Of a stretch of 64,000 nucleotides of DNA, positions 50,319 to 61,511 are shown piece after piece. Position numbers and translations under genes: made by a program. Positions within the stretch are counted from its first letter, which is position 1, and each line of letters begins with the position of its first letter. The stretch is from Simplicispira hankyongi (GTDB lineage: Bacteria; Pseudomonadota; Gammaproteobacteria; Burkholderiales; Burkholderiaceae_C): contig NZ_QXJC01000001.1 in the NCBI RefSeq assembly GCF_003570885.1, positions 496,001-560,000 on the forward strand, in the 5' to 3' direction. The notes beneath the pieces were generated by a model. The model saw only the letters and a program-made list of their open reading frames with translations. It made no database searches and was not told the origin of the DNA.

Positions 50319-51578
50319 ATGAGCGAACCTCTGACCCCCCATGAAAACAAGACTGTCCGCCGCCGCGGCCTGACCCTGATTGCCGCCGCCGTCGTGGTGG
50401 TGGGCGTGGGCTGGGGCGCATGGGATTGGTTCAGTGGCCGCCACTTCGAATCCACCGACAACGCCTATGTCGCCGGCAACGTGGTGCAGATCACGCCGCA
50501 GGTCGGCGGTACCGTGGTGGCCATCGGTGCGGACGACACCGACCATGTGCAGGCCGGGCAGGCCCTGGTGCGCCTGGACCCGGCGGACGCGCGCATCGCG
50601 CTCGACCAGGCGCAGGCGCAACTGGCGCAGACCGTGCGCGAAGTGCGCAGCCTGTATGCCAACAATGCCACGCTCAAGGCGCAGATCAGCCTGCGCAGCG
50701 CCGATCTGGCGCGCGCCGAGGCCGAGGTTGCGCGCCTCGAAGACGACGTGCGGCGCCGCACGCCGCTGATGGCCAGCGGCGCCGTCGGCAAGGAAGAGTT
50801 CCAGCACGCCAATGCCGTCGTCAATACGGCAAAAAGCACCGCCACCGCAGCCCGCGCCGCCCTGCTGGCGGCGCAGGAGCAGCTCGCTGCGAGCCAGACG
50901 CAGACCGAAGGCACCAGCGTCGAGGAGCATCCCAACGTCCAGCGCGCCGCCGCCAAGGTGCGCGAGGCCTTTCTGGCCCTGCAGCGCATGGAACTGGTGG
51001 CGCCGGTGTCCGGCTATGTCGCCAAGCGCGGCGTCCAGCTCGGGCAGCGCGTGGCCGCTGGCGCACCGCTGATGACCGTGGTGGCGCTGGACGACCTGTG
51101 GGTCGACGCCAACTTCAAGGAAAGCCAGTTGCAAAAGCTGCGGATTGGCCAGAGCGTCGAGCTCGAAGCCGACGTGTACGGCAACAAGGTGGCCTACCAC
51201 GGCACGGTGATCGGCCTGGGCGCGGGCACTGGCGCGGCCTTTGCCCTGCTGCCGGCGCAGAACGCCACCGGCAACTGGATCAAGGTCGTGCAGCGCGTGC
51301 CGGTGCGCATCGCCCTCGATGCCGCCGAGGTTGCCAAGCACCCGCTGCGCGTCGGCCTGTCGATGAACGTCAAGGTCGATATCGCCGACCAGAGCGGCAA
51401 GATGCTCTCGAGCACCCAGCGCAGCGACCCCGTAGCGGCCACGGCGGTGTACGACGAACAGTTGAAAGCCGCCGACGCGGCCGTTGAGAAAACGATTGCC
51501 GCCAACTTGGGCCACAAGGTGAGCGCGCGGGCCTCTGCTGCGGTCCTGGCTGCGGCGGTGCGCACGGCCACCCACTGA
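50319..51578 (+). CDS. emrA: EmrA/HlyD-type membrane fusion protein
   Basis: Periplasmic adaptor of 419 residues. One N-terminal membrane helix (about 14-36), lipoyl-type half motifs around DNAYVAGNVVQITPQVGG and ELVAPVSGYVAKRGVQLGQRV, and a coiled-coil hairpin (about 90-210). It links the MFS pump EmrB to the outer-membrane channel. EmrA ends 19 bases before emrB. Confidence 0.92.
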   Translation: MSEPLTPHENKTVRRRGLTLIAAAVVVVGVGWGAWDWFSGRHFESTDNAYVAGNVVQITPQVGGTVVAIGADDTDHVQAGQALVRLDPADARIALDQAQAQLAQTVREVRSLYANNATLKAQISLRSADLARAEAEVARLEDDVRRRTPLMASGAVGKEEFQHANAVVNTAKSTATAARAALLAAQEQLAASQTQTEGTSVEEHPNVQRAAAKVREAFLALQRMELVAPVSGYVAKRGVQLGQRVAAGAPLMTVVALDDLWVDANFKESQLQKLRIGQSVELEADVYGNKVAYHGTVIGLGAGTGAAFALLPAQNATGNWIKVVQRVPVRIALDAAEVAKHPLRVGLSMNVKVDIADQSGKMLSSTQRSDPVAATAVYDEQLKAADAAVEKTIAANLGHKVSARASAAVLAAAVRTATH

Positions 51579-51597
51579 GCCGCCTAGCCCCCACACC

Positions 51598-53232
51598 ATG
51601 ACTGCTGCACAAGCCACCGCCGATGCTTCGGCGCTGCCTGCCGGCGCGCCCGACGCACCGCCGCCCCCTTCCGCGCCTGCCCGGCCCGCCCCCGTGGCGC
51701 ATCCGCCGCTGCATGGCTCGGCTTTGCTGCTGGGCACGGTGGCGCTGTCGCTCGCCACGTTCATGAACGTGCTCGACTCGTCGATTGCCAACGTATCGAT
51801 TCCCGCCATTGCCGGTGACGTGGGCGTGAGCCCGGCGCAAGGCACCTGGGTCATCACCAGCTTTGGCGTGGCCAACGCAATTTCAGTGCCCCTGACGGGC
51901 TGGCTCACGCAGCGCTTTGGCGCGGTACGCCTGTTCACCACGAGCATTCTGCTGTTCGTGCTCACCTCGTGGCTCTGCGGTTTTGCCTCGTCGCTGGAAA
52001 TGCTGGTCGTGTTCCGGGTGCTGCAAGGCGCCGTGGCGGGGCCGATGATTCCGCTCTCGCAAACCCTGCTGCTGGCCAGCTACCCGCGCGCGCGCGCCGG
52101 CATGGCGCTGGCGCTCTGGGGCGTCACCACCCTGGTCGCGCCCGTGGTCGGGCCGCTGCTGGGCGGCTGGATCACGGACAACATCTCCTGGCCGTGGATT
52201 TTCTACATCAACGTGCCCGTGGGCCTGATCGCTGCGGCGGTGACGTGGAGCATCTACCGGCACCGCGAGACACCGCGCAAGAAGCTGCCCATCGACACGC
52301 TGGGCCTGTCGCTGCTGGTGGTCTGGGTCGGCTGCACGCAGCTCATGCTCGACAAGGGCAAGGAGCTTGACTGGTTTGCCTCGCCGCTGATCCTCACGCT
52401 GGCCATTGCTGCCGTGGTGGCACTGTCGGTCTTCCTGGTGTGGGAGCTGACGGACGACCACCCGGTGGTGGATCTGCGGCTTTTCGGCAAGCGCAACTTT
52501 GCCTTTGGCGTACTGTCCCTGTCGGTGGCCTACGCATTGTTCTTTGGCAACGTGGTGCTGCTGCCGCTGTGGCTGCAGCAGTTCATGGGCTACACCGCGA
52601 CCAACGCCGGCATGGCGCTGGCACCTGTGGGTATTTTTGCCATCATGCTGACCCCCGTGGTGGGGCGCAAGGTGAGCGACTGGGACCCCCGCCGCATGGC
52701 CACGGGCGCCTTCGTGGTGTTTGCGCTGGTGCTGTGGATGCGTTCACGCTTCGACACCCAGACCGATTTCTGGCACATCCTGGTGCCCACGCTGATCCAG
52801 GGCGCTGCCATGGCGTTCTTCTTCATTCCACTGACAACCATCACCCTGTCCGATCTGCCGCCCGAGCGCATTCCCGCTGCGGCCGGTTTGAGCAATTTCG
52901 TGCGCATCATGGCCGGCGCCATGGGTGTCTCGATCTCCACCACCCTGTGGGAGAGCCGGGCCGCGCTGCACCATGCCCACCTCACCGAAGGCCTGGTGCA
53001 GGGTCAGGGCGTATTCGGGCAGACCTTGCTGCAGCTCCAGGGGCTGGGGATGTCGCAGGAGCAGGCCTTGGTGCAAATCAACCGCCTCATCGACCAACAG
53101 GCCTTTACGCGCGCGGCGGACGACATCTTCGTCGGCTCGGCGTACTTGTTCCTGGTGCTGATTGTCCTGATCTGGTTCACGCGCCGTCCTGGCAGTGGGG
53201 GTGACGCCGGGGCCGCCGCAGGGGCGCATTGA
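51598..53232 (+). CDS. emrB: DHA2-family MFS drug exporter, EmrB type
   Basis: Proton-driven inner-membrane pump of 544 residues with about 14 hydrophobic helices. Motif FMNVLDSSIANVSIPAIAGD in helix 1, the motif C region GPLLGGWI and NVPVG are characteristic of DHA2 14-helix exporters. A 40-residue Ala/Pro-rich N-terminus precedes helix 1. Last gene of the marR-OM channel-emrA-emrB operon. Confidence 0.94.
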   Translation: MTAAQATADASALPAGAPDAPPPPSAPARPAPVAHPPLHGSALLLGTVALSLATFMNVLDSSIANVSIPAIAGDVGVSPAQGTWVITSFGVANAISVPLTGWLTQRFGAVRLFTTSILLFVLTSWLCGFASSLEMLVVFRVLQGAVAGPMIPLSQTLLLASYPRARAGMALALWGVTTLVAPVVGPLLGGWITDNISWPWIFYINVPVGLIAAAVTWSIYRHRETPRKKLPIDTLGLSLLVVWVGCTQLMLDKGKELDWFASPLILTLAIAAVVALSVFLVWELTDDHPVVDLRLFGKRNFAFGVLSLSVAYALFFGNVVLLPLWLQQFMGYTATNAGMALAPVGIFAIMLTPVVGRKVSDWDPRRMATGAFVVFALVLWMRSRFDTQTDFWHILVPTLIQGAAMAFFFIPLTTITLSDLPPERIPAAAGLSNFVRIMAGAMGVSISTTLWESRAALHHAHLTEGLVQGQGVFGQTLLQLQGLGMSQEQALVQINRLIDQQAFTRAADDIFVGSAYLFLVLIVLIWFTRRPGSGGDAGAAAGAH

Positions 53233-53249
53233 CGTTGGGCGCTATTTTT

Positions 53250-53312
53250 CTAACGAAAATGGCGCCAAACGCTTATCTGCATTGCGCCTGAAGCTATATT
53301 TTTGATAGCCGT
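53250..53312 (+). repeat. Palindromic 30-base-core element, copy 11
   Basis: Core 53267-53296, with gaaaatggcgcc before and tatttttgatag after. It occupies most of the 105-base gap between the convergent emrB and GGDEF-EAL genes, so it could act as a terminator. Confidence 0.75.
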
Positions 53313-53337
53313 TTCAGGCCATCGGCAGAGGCTTTGC

Positions 53338-56300
53338 TCACGCAGGCGCGTGCCCACGCACCAGCGCCACGAACGGTTCGGCGGGCACGGGCCGGCTCAG
53401 CAGATAGCCCTGCCAGGCGTAGCAGTGCTGGCGCGCCAGAAACTCCTGCTGGGCGACGGTTTCCACGCCTTCGGCCATCACCTGCAGGCCCAGGCTCGCG
53501 CCCAAGGCCACGATGGTGCGCACGATGGATGCGTCGTTCGGGTCCGTCAGCACGTCGCGCACAAAGCTCTGGTCGATCTTGAGCTGATCGAGCGGCAGGC
53601 GCTTGAGGTACGAGAGGCTCGAATACCCAGTGCCAAAATCGTCCAGCGAAAACCCGACACCGTAGGACTTGAGCTCGGTCATGCGCGTGGCCGACTCGTT
53701 CACGTCGTGCAGCAGCAGGCCCTCGGTCAGCTCCAGCTTGAGGCGCCTCGGCGCGGCGCCCGTGCTGGCGAGCGTGGCCAGCACCTGTTGCACGAAGCCA
53801 GCCTGGCGAAACTGGCGCGGGCTGACGTTGACGGCCAGCACCAGCTCGGCCAGTTGCGGGTCGCAGGCCCACTGCGCCAGCGTCAGGCAAGCCTGCTCCA
53901 GCACCCACTGGCCCAGCGGCAGAATCTGGCCGGAATCCTCCGCCATCGGGATAAAGACCGACGGCGAGACAAAACCGCGCTGGGGATGGTGCCAGCGCAG
54001 CAGTGCTTCGGCGCCCACGATACGGCCGTGGTCCACCTGCGGCTGGTAGTACAGCTCGAACTCGCCTTTGGCGAGGCCAGCGCGCATGTCTTCCTCCAGC
54101 GCAGCGCGTTCGTTGGCCAGGGCGTGCATGCTGGGGTCGTAGAAGCGCAGCGTGTCGCGGCCTGCGGCCTTGGCCTGGTACATGGCCAGGTCCACGCGCT
54201 GCAGCAGTTCGTCGACGCTGGCGTGGCCGGCACTGAACATGGCGACCCCCATGCTCAGCGTGCTGTGGTGCGCTTCACCGTCAATCAAGTAGGGCTTGCG
54301 CAGGGCGTCCAGAATCTTGTGGCCGATCTGCTCGCAGTGCGCCTGGGCCGATTCAGCGCTGTCGCCAACGCATTCGAGCAGCACGGCAAATTCGTCCCCC
54401 CCGGGCCGGGCCACGGCGTCATCGGTGCGCACGCACCCGACGATGCGCTCGGCGACCAGTTTGAGCAGGGCATCGCCGCGCTCATGGCCACGGGTGTCGT
54501 TGAGCGCCTTGAAGTTGTCCAGATCCAGCATCATCAGGGCGCAATGTTCCGGGGCTTTGCAGTGCGCGATCGCCTGCTTGATGCGGGTGACCAGCAGGCG
54601 CCGGTTGGGCAGGCCGGTCAGCAGGTCGTAGTAGGCCAGGGTGCGGATCTCCTTTTCGGCCGCCTTGCGCTGCGCAAGGTCGACAAAGGTGACCAGTAGC
54701 TGGGCCCCTACCCGCACGCCGGCCACTTCGAGCGCACGCGTCTGACCATCTGCTCCGGTGAGCTCGACTTCACCTTCGGGCAGCACCCCTTCGTTGCCGG
54801 CGACCCGATAGGCTTGCAGCCAGGCCGCCTGCAACTGGCTGCGATAGTGCGCATCCGGGTACGCTTTGCGCCACCAGACCTCGGCTTTCGGCACATCGGC
54901 CTGGGTATAGCCGGTCAGCTCGGTGAAACGCTGGTTGCACAGCGTCACATGGCCGTCGTGCTCCAACAGCATCACCCCCACGGGCAGGCGGTGCAGCAGC
55001 GCGTCCAGACGCGATTGGCTGCGCCGCAAGGCGTCCTCCATGGCGCGGCGAGCGGTGATGTCGTGCAGGACGACAATCGCCTGTGTCGCCGCGCTATCGC
55101 CCGAGCGCATGGCGCTGACCGTGCGCGCCACCCAGCGCTGCGGCAATGCCGCGGCGCTGGCTACCGGTGCCAGCGCACCGCCGAGGGACGCCAGCCCCAG
55201 CTCTTGCGTCAGCTCGCCACCCCCCAGAGTGCGCAGAGCGTGAAGATCCCCTTCGCTGCCTTCGGCGCCTGGCGTGGGCAGGAACAGATCACCAAGCACG
55301 CGCTCGCGCAATTGCGCGTTGCTCTGTCCCACGATGCTGCAAAAACGCGGGTTGACTTCGTTCAGCCGGCCGGTCTCGATATCCACCAGCGCCACCCCCA
55401 CCGCCGCTTGCGTGAACAAGGCCTGGAACCGCCCCTCGCTTTTCTCACGCGCCGCGTCCGAATGGTGCGCACGCAGCAAGGCCAGGCGCCGTTGCCGCAG
55501 CAGCAGGCTGAGCACGGCGCCAAGCAGCAGCGTCAGCATCGCGGCCACGGCAGCGGTGTTGGCAGGCAACCGCCTCTCCGGCGGGCTCAGGAAGCGCTCG
55601 GTGGGCCGGAACACCAGTTGCCAGCGGCGGTCGTGCACCGCCACATTGCGCGTAGCCGGTCGCAGGTGCATAAGGGGCGCAGCCCCCGTGCTCCGGTAAA
55701 ACACACTGGCCGGCTCGCTCCCGGGGGCCACACCGAGCGGCCCGAGGTCTGCGAGCTGGATGTCCAGGCCAGCTCCGCTTTCCCCCATCTGGGTGGAGTG
55801 CATCAGCTCCGGCACATTCACGGTGGCCGCCACGGCGCCGAGAAAATGCTCTGGCGGCGGCACTTGCATCCCCACACGCGCCACGTCGTAGACCGGCACG
55901 CGAATGACGAAGCCCGGCCGTGGCTCGGTCGCCTGCACCAGCATGAAGGGCTTGGAGACCACCGCCTCGCCCGTGGCGCGCGCATGCTGCATGGCCTTCA
56001 GATTGGCCGGCTGGGAGCCAATGTCGAAGCCCAGGATTTGCTCATTGCCAGGCACCGGCCAGATGTAGTCGGCGACAAAGTACTCGTCGCGCGGCACCAG
56101 CGGGTGTACGGCCAATCCCGGCAGGCCCAAGGCCTGCAAGGATGCGTCAGAGCGCGAGCGCAATTCAAACGCCGCAAGGTCTTTGGCCGCGACGCGGCGC
56201 GTGAACGCCAGGTTGACCAGGCCAGGGTTGCGCGACGTCGCTTCAAGCTCGTCCGCCGCGTGCTGGAACTGCGCACGCGTCAGCTCGGGGTTGGCGGAAA

Positions 56301-56544
56301 ACAAGCCCCGCAGGCCATACACCACCTCGGTATCGCTTGCCAGCCGCGCCTTGAGCGCCAGGCTGACCTCGGTTGCCTGCTGCTCGAAGCGCGATTGCTC
56401 AATGAGGTTCAGCCGCCGCTGCTGCTCGAAGTACAGAAAGGTGGTGAACAGCAAACCCACGGCCACCAGCAGTGCGCCTGGCAACCAATAGGGAAAGCGG
56501 GAAGTGGTCGGGGCTCGGTGCATCTCCTGCAATGCTACCTGCAC
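53338..56544 (-). CDS. Membrane CHASE-PAS-PAS-GGDEF-EAL protein (c-di-GMP turnover)
   Basis: A 1068-residue inner-membrane sensor. Helix 1 (about 20-38), CHASE-type periplasmic domain (about 60-320), helix 2 (about 330-350), two PAS domains (about 370-500 and 505-630), GGDEF (715-719) and EAL (845-847). The inhibitory site RTDD (706-709) lies five residues before GGDEF, so the cyclase is probably feedback-controlled by c-di-GMP. EAL catalytic motifs (NVSPRQF, ELTEG, DDFGTG, LKIDQS, AEGVET, QGYLLSRP) are complete. Start is a GTG at 56544 or the ATG at 56523 (MHRAPTT). Confidence 0.9.
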   Translation of the reverse strand: MQVALQEMHRAPTTSRFPYWLPGALLVAVGLLFTTFLYFEQQRRLNLIEQSRFEQQATEVSLALKARLASDTEVVYGLRGLFSANPELTRAQFQHAADELEATSRNPGLVNLAFTRRVAAKDLAAFELRSRSDASLQALGLPGLAVHPLVPRDEYFVADYIWPVPGNEQILGFDIGSQPANLKAMQHARATGEAVVSKPFMLVQATEPRPGFVIRVPVYDVARVGMQVPPPEHFLGAVAATVNVPELMHSTQMGESGAGLDIQLADLGPLGVAPGSEPASVFYRSTGAAPLMHLRPATRNVAVHDRRWQLVFRPTERFLSPPERRLPANTAAVAAMLTLLLGAVLSLLLRQRRLALLRAHHSDAAREKSEGRFQALFTQAAVGVALVDIETGRLNEVNPRFCSIVGQSNAQLRERVLGDLFLPTPGAEGSEGDLHALRTLGGGELTQELGLASLGGALAPVASAAALPQRWVARTVSAMRSGDSAATQAIVVLHDITARRAMEDALRRSQSRLDALLHRLPVGVMLLEHDGHVTLCNQRFTELTGYTQADVPKAEVWWRKAYPDAHYRSQLQAAWLQAYRVAGNEGVLPEGEVELTGADGQTRALEVAGVRVGAQLLVTFVDLAQRKAAEKEIRTLAYYDLLTGLPNRRLLVTRIKQAIAHCKAPEHCALMMLDLDNFKALNDTRGHERGDALLKLVAERIVGCVRTDDAVARPGGDEFAVLLECVGDSAESAQAHCEQIGHKILDALRKPYLIDGEAHHSTLSMGVAMFSAGHASVDELLQRVDLAMYQAKAAGRDTLRFYDPSMHALANERAALEEDMRAGLAKGEFELYYQPQVDHGRIVGAEALLRWHHPQRGFVSPSVFIPMAEDSGQILPLGQWVLEQACLTLAQWACDPQLAELVLAVNVSPRQFRQAGFVQQVLATLASTGAAPRRLKLELTEGLLLHDVNESATRMTELKSYGVGFSLDDFGTGYSSLSYLKRLPLDQLKIDQSFVRDVLTDPNDASIVRTIVALGASLGLQVMAEGVETVAQQEFLARQHCYAWQGYLLSRPVPAEPFVALVRGHAPA

Positions 56545-56749
56545 CGGCAGGCTTCTGAAAATAACAAGAAAAACAGCAGTTTTGGCACTATCAGAAAGGG
56601 ATTGTTGCTATCGTTTTAGAAACCATTGGCATGCCAACCATGCCACAGCGCCGTGCGAACCCTGACCCGAAACTAGCGCTTGCGCCTACGCAGCGCGGAC
56701 CACGGCACTTGCAAGATGGCGTCCATCACACAACAAAAGGGAAACCAAC

Positions 56750-56908
56750 ATGTCCATCTCGCTCATTCTGCTGATCGTCCTGATCCTCATCCTTGTCGGC
56801 GCCCTGCCCACCTGGGGCCACAGCCGATCCTGGGGGTACGGCCCAAGCGGCGGCATCGGTCTGGTCGTGCTGATCCTCGTCGTGCTGCTGCTGATGGGGC
56901 GGATCTGA
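56750..56908 (+). CDS. DUF3309 small membrane protein
   Basis: A 52-residue protein: N-terminal helix LILLIVLILILVGALPTW, the central motif SRSWGYGPSGGIG, then a second hydrophobic helix LVVLILVVLLLMG. This layout is the DUF3309 family, small inner-membrane proteins of unknown function. AAGGGAAA precedes the ATG. Confidence 0.85.
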   Translation: MSISLILLIVLILILVGALPTWGHSRSWGYGPSGGIGLVVLILVVLLLMGRI

Positions 56909-56997
56909 CGCTCTGCGCTGGCCAATAGATCGGGTGAACAGGCCCCAGGCGGCACCTTGCCACTGGCTACCGTGGCACAGGCCACCCGCCGCGCCCA

Positions 56998-57924
56998 TCA
57001 GGCGCTCTGCCCCGCCGCGTGGGGGCTTGCCCTTTGCGGCGGCATCAGCAGCGCCTGCTGCGCTTCGACCGCACTGCGCAAAAAGGCCCAGGTCGCCTGC
57101 ATGCGCGCAACGTGCTTGTTTTCTTCGGGCATGGACATCCAGAACGTGCGCACAAAGCGTGCACTGCCAGGCAGCACGGTCTGCAAGCTCGCGTCCTGCG
57201 CCGCCACAAATGCCGGCAGCACCGCCAGGCCCGCCCCGGCACGCACGGCCTCGTACTGCGCCAGCACGCTGGTGCTGCGCAGCGAGAAATGCGCCGGCCG
57301 GTGCAGCTCATCAAGAATTTGCAGCTCCTTGGTGAACAGCAGATCGTCCACATAGCTGACAAAGCTGTGCCCCGCCAAATCGGCCGCGCTGTGGATGGGC
57401 GGCCGCGCGGCGAGGTAAGCCTGCGCGCCGTAGAGCTGCAGCAGGTATTCGGCAAGTTTCACCACCAGCACCGCGCCGCGCGCCGGGCGTTCCAGCGAAA
57501 TGACGATGTCCGCCTCGCGCCGCGAAAGGTGCACCAGCCGGGGCAGCGCCAGCAAATCGACCACCAGGCCTGGGTGTTCAGACGCAAAGTGCGCCAACTG
57601 CGGCGCCAGCACCAGGTTGCCAAACCCTTCGGTGGCCCCAATGCGCACCGCGCCGTGCAGGCCCTGGCGCACCCCGGGCGCGGCGTGCTCCACCGCCAGA
57701 AACGCCGCCTCCATGCCTTCGACCTGCGGCAGCAGGCTGCGGCCCGCCTCGCTCAGGCGGTGGCCCGCCGCTTCGCGCGCGAACAGCGGCGAACCGACCT
57801 GCTTTTCCAGCGCCTGAATGCGCCGCGCCACGGTGGTGTGGTCGACGCCCAAACGGCGCGCCGCACCCACCAGCGTGCCGGCGCGGGCCAGCTCCAGGAA
57901 ATAGCGCAGGTTGTCCCAGTCCAT
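56998..57924 (-). CDS. LysR-family transcriptional regulator
   Basis: 308 residues. N-terminal winged helix (MDWDNLRYFLELARAGTLVG, DHTTVARRIQALE) and a periplasmic-binding-like effector domain. The ATG at 57924 follows GAGGATACC. It is divergent from mmsA with 151 bases between, and a candidate operator lies in this gap. It is therefore the likely regulator of the valine-catabolism genes; the co-inducer is unknown. Confidence 0.92.
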   Translation of the reverse strand: MDWDNLRYFLELARAGTLVGAARRLGVDHTTVARRIQALEKQVGSPLFAREAAGHRLSEAGRSLLPQVEGMEAAFLAVEHAAPGVRQGLHGAVRIGATEGFGNLVLAPQLAHFASEHPGLVVDLLALPRLVHLSRREADIVISLERPARGAVLVVKLAEYLLQLYGAQAYLAARPPIHSAADLAGHSFVSYVDDLLFTKELQILDELHRPAHFSLRSTSVLAQYEAVRAGAGLAVLPAFVAAQDASLQTVLPGSARFVRTFWMSMPEENKHVARMQATWAFLRSAVEAQQALLMPPQRASPHAAGQSA

Positions 57925-57977
57925 CGGTATCCTCGAATTCGGGTTCGTTGTGCGTTTTTGCAAACTCCGTGCGCACG

Positions 57978-57998
57978 ATTGTCTATTGTGCTGACAAT
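57978..57998. promoter_or_regulatory. Candidate LysR operator between lysR and mmsA
   Basis: attgtc, nine bases, gacaat: a perfect 6-base dyad with a 21-base span. Outer gtgc (57969-57972) and gcac (58002-58005) extend it almost symmetrically. Position between divergent genes fits a LysR binding site. Confidence 0.5.
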
Positions 57999-58075
57999 TC
58001 TGCACAGCTACCATGGCCGGGTTCTGTGCACTGTTGCCAGTGTCGCTGCCCTGCCCTCTTTATTGGAGACTTCCC

Positions 58076-59599
<1,524 letters not shown>

Positions 59600-59600
59600 G

Positions 59601-59705
59601 CCCCCGAGCGGCTCACGCCGCTCCCCCCTTCTCTCGCTTCGCGGGAAGGGGGGCGACGCCAGCGCGGCGGCGCGGCCAGCTTCGGCCCTGGCGCGTGGCC
59701 GCTGG
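59601..59705 (+). repeat. GC-rich hairpin repeat, family 2, copy 2
   Basis: Starts two bases after the mmsA stop. ccccccttc and gaagggggg pair around a short loop (about 59622-59652); the rest (gacgccagcgcggcggcgc, ggccgctgg) matches the copy at 42614-42712 on the other strand. It could act as a transcription barrier for mmsA. Confidence 0.7.
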
Positions 59706-59761
59706 AATTGGGCCGCGCTGAGTCGTACGCTGTACAGCTCGCGCCGCTCAGGCGAAATTTG

Positions 59762-59818
59762 AGTCAAATCAGGCTCTAGCGCTTATACCGTAAGCGCTAG
59801 CAGCTACAAAAACAAAAG
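59762..59818 (+). repeat. Palindromic 30-base-core element, copy 12
   Basis: Core 59777-59806, with perfect 10-base arms ctagcgctta / taagcgctag around taccg, gtcaaatcagg before and caaaaac after. Intergenic, 25 bases before the acyl-CoA dehydrogenase gene. Confidence 0.9.
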
Positions 59819-59842
59819 CAAAACACAGCAGGAGAACCGCCG

Positions 59843-61009
59843 ATGGACTTTGAACTCAACGAAGACCAGCGCGCCTTTGCGCAGACGGCGCGCGACTTCG
59901 CGGTGGCCGAACTCGCGCCGCACGCTGCCGAATGGGACGCGCAGGCCATCTTCCCCAAAGCCACCATCGCCAAAGCCGGCGAGCTGGGTTTCTGCGGCCT
60001 CTACGCGCCCGAATCGATTGGTGGTCTCGCCCTGCCGCGCCTCGACGCCACGCTGGTGTTCGAGGAAATGGCGGCATACGACCCATCGACGACCGCCTTC
60101 ATCACCATTCACAACATGGCGACCTGGATGCTGGGCACCTGGGGCACAGAAGCCGTGCGCGAGCGCTGGGGCGCGCTGCTCACCAGCGGCGAAAAACTGG
60201 CCTCGTACTGCCTGACCGAGCCCGGCGCCGGGTCGGACGCCGCATCACTCAAGACCCGCGCCGACCGTTTTGAGGGTGGCTACCGCATCAACGGCGCCAA
60301 AGCCTTCATCTCCGGCGCCGGCGCCACCGACGTGCTGGTGCTCATGGCCCGCACGGGCGATGCCCAGTCGGGCGCGCGCGGCATCAGCGCCTTTGCCGTG
60401 CCGGCCGATGCCCCCGGCATCAGCTACGGCAAGAAAGAAGAAAAAATGGGCTGGAACAGCCAGCCCACGCGCACCATCAGCTTCGACAACGTCGAAGTGC
60501 CACTTGAGAACCTGCTGGGCGCCGAGGGCGAGGGTTTCAAGATCGCCATGAAGGGGCTGGACGGCGGGCGCATCAACATCGCCACCTGCTCCGTCGGCGC
60601 CGCGCAAGGCGCGCTCAACCAGGCGCAGAGCTACCTGCACGAGCGCAAGCAGTTCGGCAAAACCCTGGCGAGCTTCCAGGCGCTGCAATTCAAGCTGGCC
60701 GACATGGCCACCGAACTGGTTGCCGCGCGGCAAATGGTGCGCCTGGCCGCCAGCAAACTCGACGCCAGCGCACCCGACGCCTCCACCTACTGCGCCATGG
60801 CCAAGCGCTTTGCCACCGACGCGGGCTTCAACGTCTGCAACGAAGCGCTGCAACTGCACGGCGGCTACGGCTACATCCGCGAATACCCGCTCGAGCGCCT
60901 GCTGCGCGACAGCCGCGTGCACCAGATTCTGGAAGGCACGAACGAAATCATGCGGGTCATCATTGCGCGGCGCATGCTGGATGGCGATGCGCCGGACGCG
61001 ATTCGCTAG
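59843..61009 (+). CDS. Acyl-CoA dehydrogenase, probable isobutyryl-CoA dehydrogenase
   Basis: FAD enzyme of 388 residues, the usual length. CLTEPGAGSDAASLKT, the FAD/substrate segment MGWNSQPTRTISFDNVEVP, ERKQFGKTLASFQALQFKLADM and QLHGGYGYIREYPLERLLRDSR with the C-terminal EGTNEIMR block (catalytic Glu) are present. Position between mmsA and mmsB and similarity to ACAD8-type sequences suggest isobutyryl-CoA as substrate in valine degradation. Confidence 0.9.
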   Translation: MDFELNEDQRAFAQTARDFAVAELAPHAAEWDAQAIFPKATIAKAGELGFCGLYAPESIGGLALPRLDATLVFEEMAAYDPSTTAFITIHNMATWMLGTWGTEAVRERWGALLTSGEKLASYCLTEPGAGSDAASLKTRADRFEGGYRINGAKAFISGAGATDVLVLMARTGDAQSGARGISAFAVPADAPGISYGKKEEKMGWNSQPTRTISFDNVEVPLENLLGAEGEGFKIAMKGLDGGRINIATCSVGAAQGALNQAQSYLHERKQFGKTLASFQALQFKLADMATELVAARQMVRLAASKLDASAPDASTYCAMAKRFATDAGFNVCNEALQLHGGYGYIREYPLERLLRDSRVHQILEGTNEIMRVIIARRMLDGDAPDAIR

Positions 61010-61010
61010 C

Positions 61011-61062
61011 GAATCTATAGCTGCTACCGCATAGACAGCAAGCGCTACCGGCATTTTTACCC
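61011..61062 (-). repeat. Palindromic 30-base-core element, copy 13
   Basis: Core 61018-61047 on the minus strand. It begins directly after the acyl-CoA dehydrogenase stop codon and fills most of the gap before the TfoX gene. Confidence 0.75.
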
Positions 61063-61083
61063 ATTAATCCGCCGCTGCCCACC

Positions 61084-61503
61084 ATGCCCGCCCGCCCCAT
61101 AGCCGACGAAACCCTGCGGCTCATCGCCGCCGTGCGGGACGCACTGGCCGAGCACCTGGGGGCGGACGCCGTGGTGGACGAGCGCACGCTCTTCGGCGGC
61201 CACGCCTTCATGGTCCATGAGAAGCTGTGCATCGCCGTGAAAGGCGAAGACCTGCTGGTGCGCCTGCCGCCCGCCGAGCACGAAGCCACGGCCGAAACGC
61301 CCGGCCTGCGCGAACTGGACCCGCGCGGCGGCATGCGCGGCTACTTCTGGGTCGAGCCCGACGCCTACGCCACCCGCGCCCAGTGGCAGCGCTGGATTGG
61401 CGCCGCCCTCGCCTTCAACCCGCAGGCCAAGGCATCGCCCCGGCGGCACAAGGCGCCCGCTGCATCCAGCCTGGAAGTGCGGCGAAAGAACCACGGGCCT
61501 TAG
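61084..61503 (+). CDS. TfoX N-terminal domain protein
   Basis: 139 residues with the TfoX_N pattern: RTLFGGHAFMVHEKLCIAVK, DLLVRLPP and GYFWVEPDAYATRAQWQRWI. It lacks the TfoX C-terminal domain and ends in a basic tail. Full TfoX regulates competence in gammaproteobacteria; the role of these single-domain relatives is unknown. It sits inside the valine-catabolism cluster, flanked on both sides by palindromic elements. Confidence 0.85.
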   Translation: MPARPIADETLRLIAAVRDALAEHLGADAVVDERTLFGGHAFMVHEKLCIAVKGEDLLVRLPPAEHEATAETPGLRELDPRGGMRGYFWVEPDAYATRAQWQRWIGAALAFNPQAKASPRRHKAPAASSLEVRRKNHGP

Positions 61504-61511
61504 CCCAGAAA

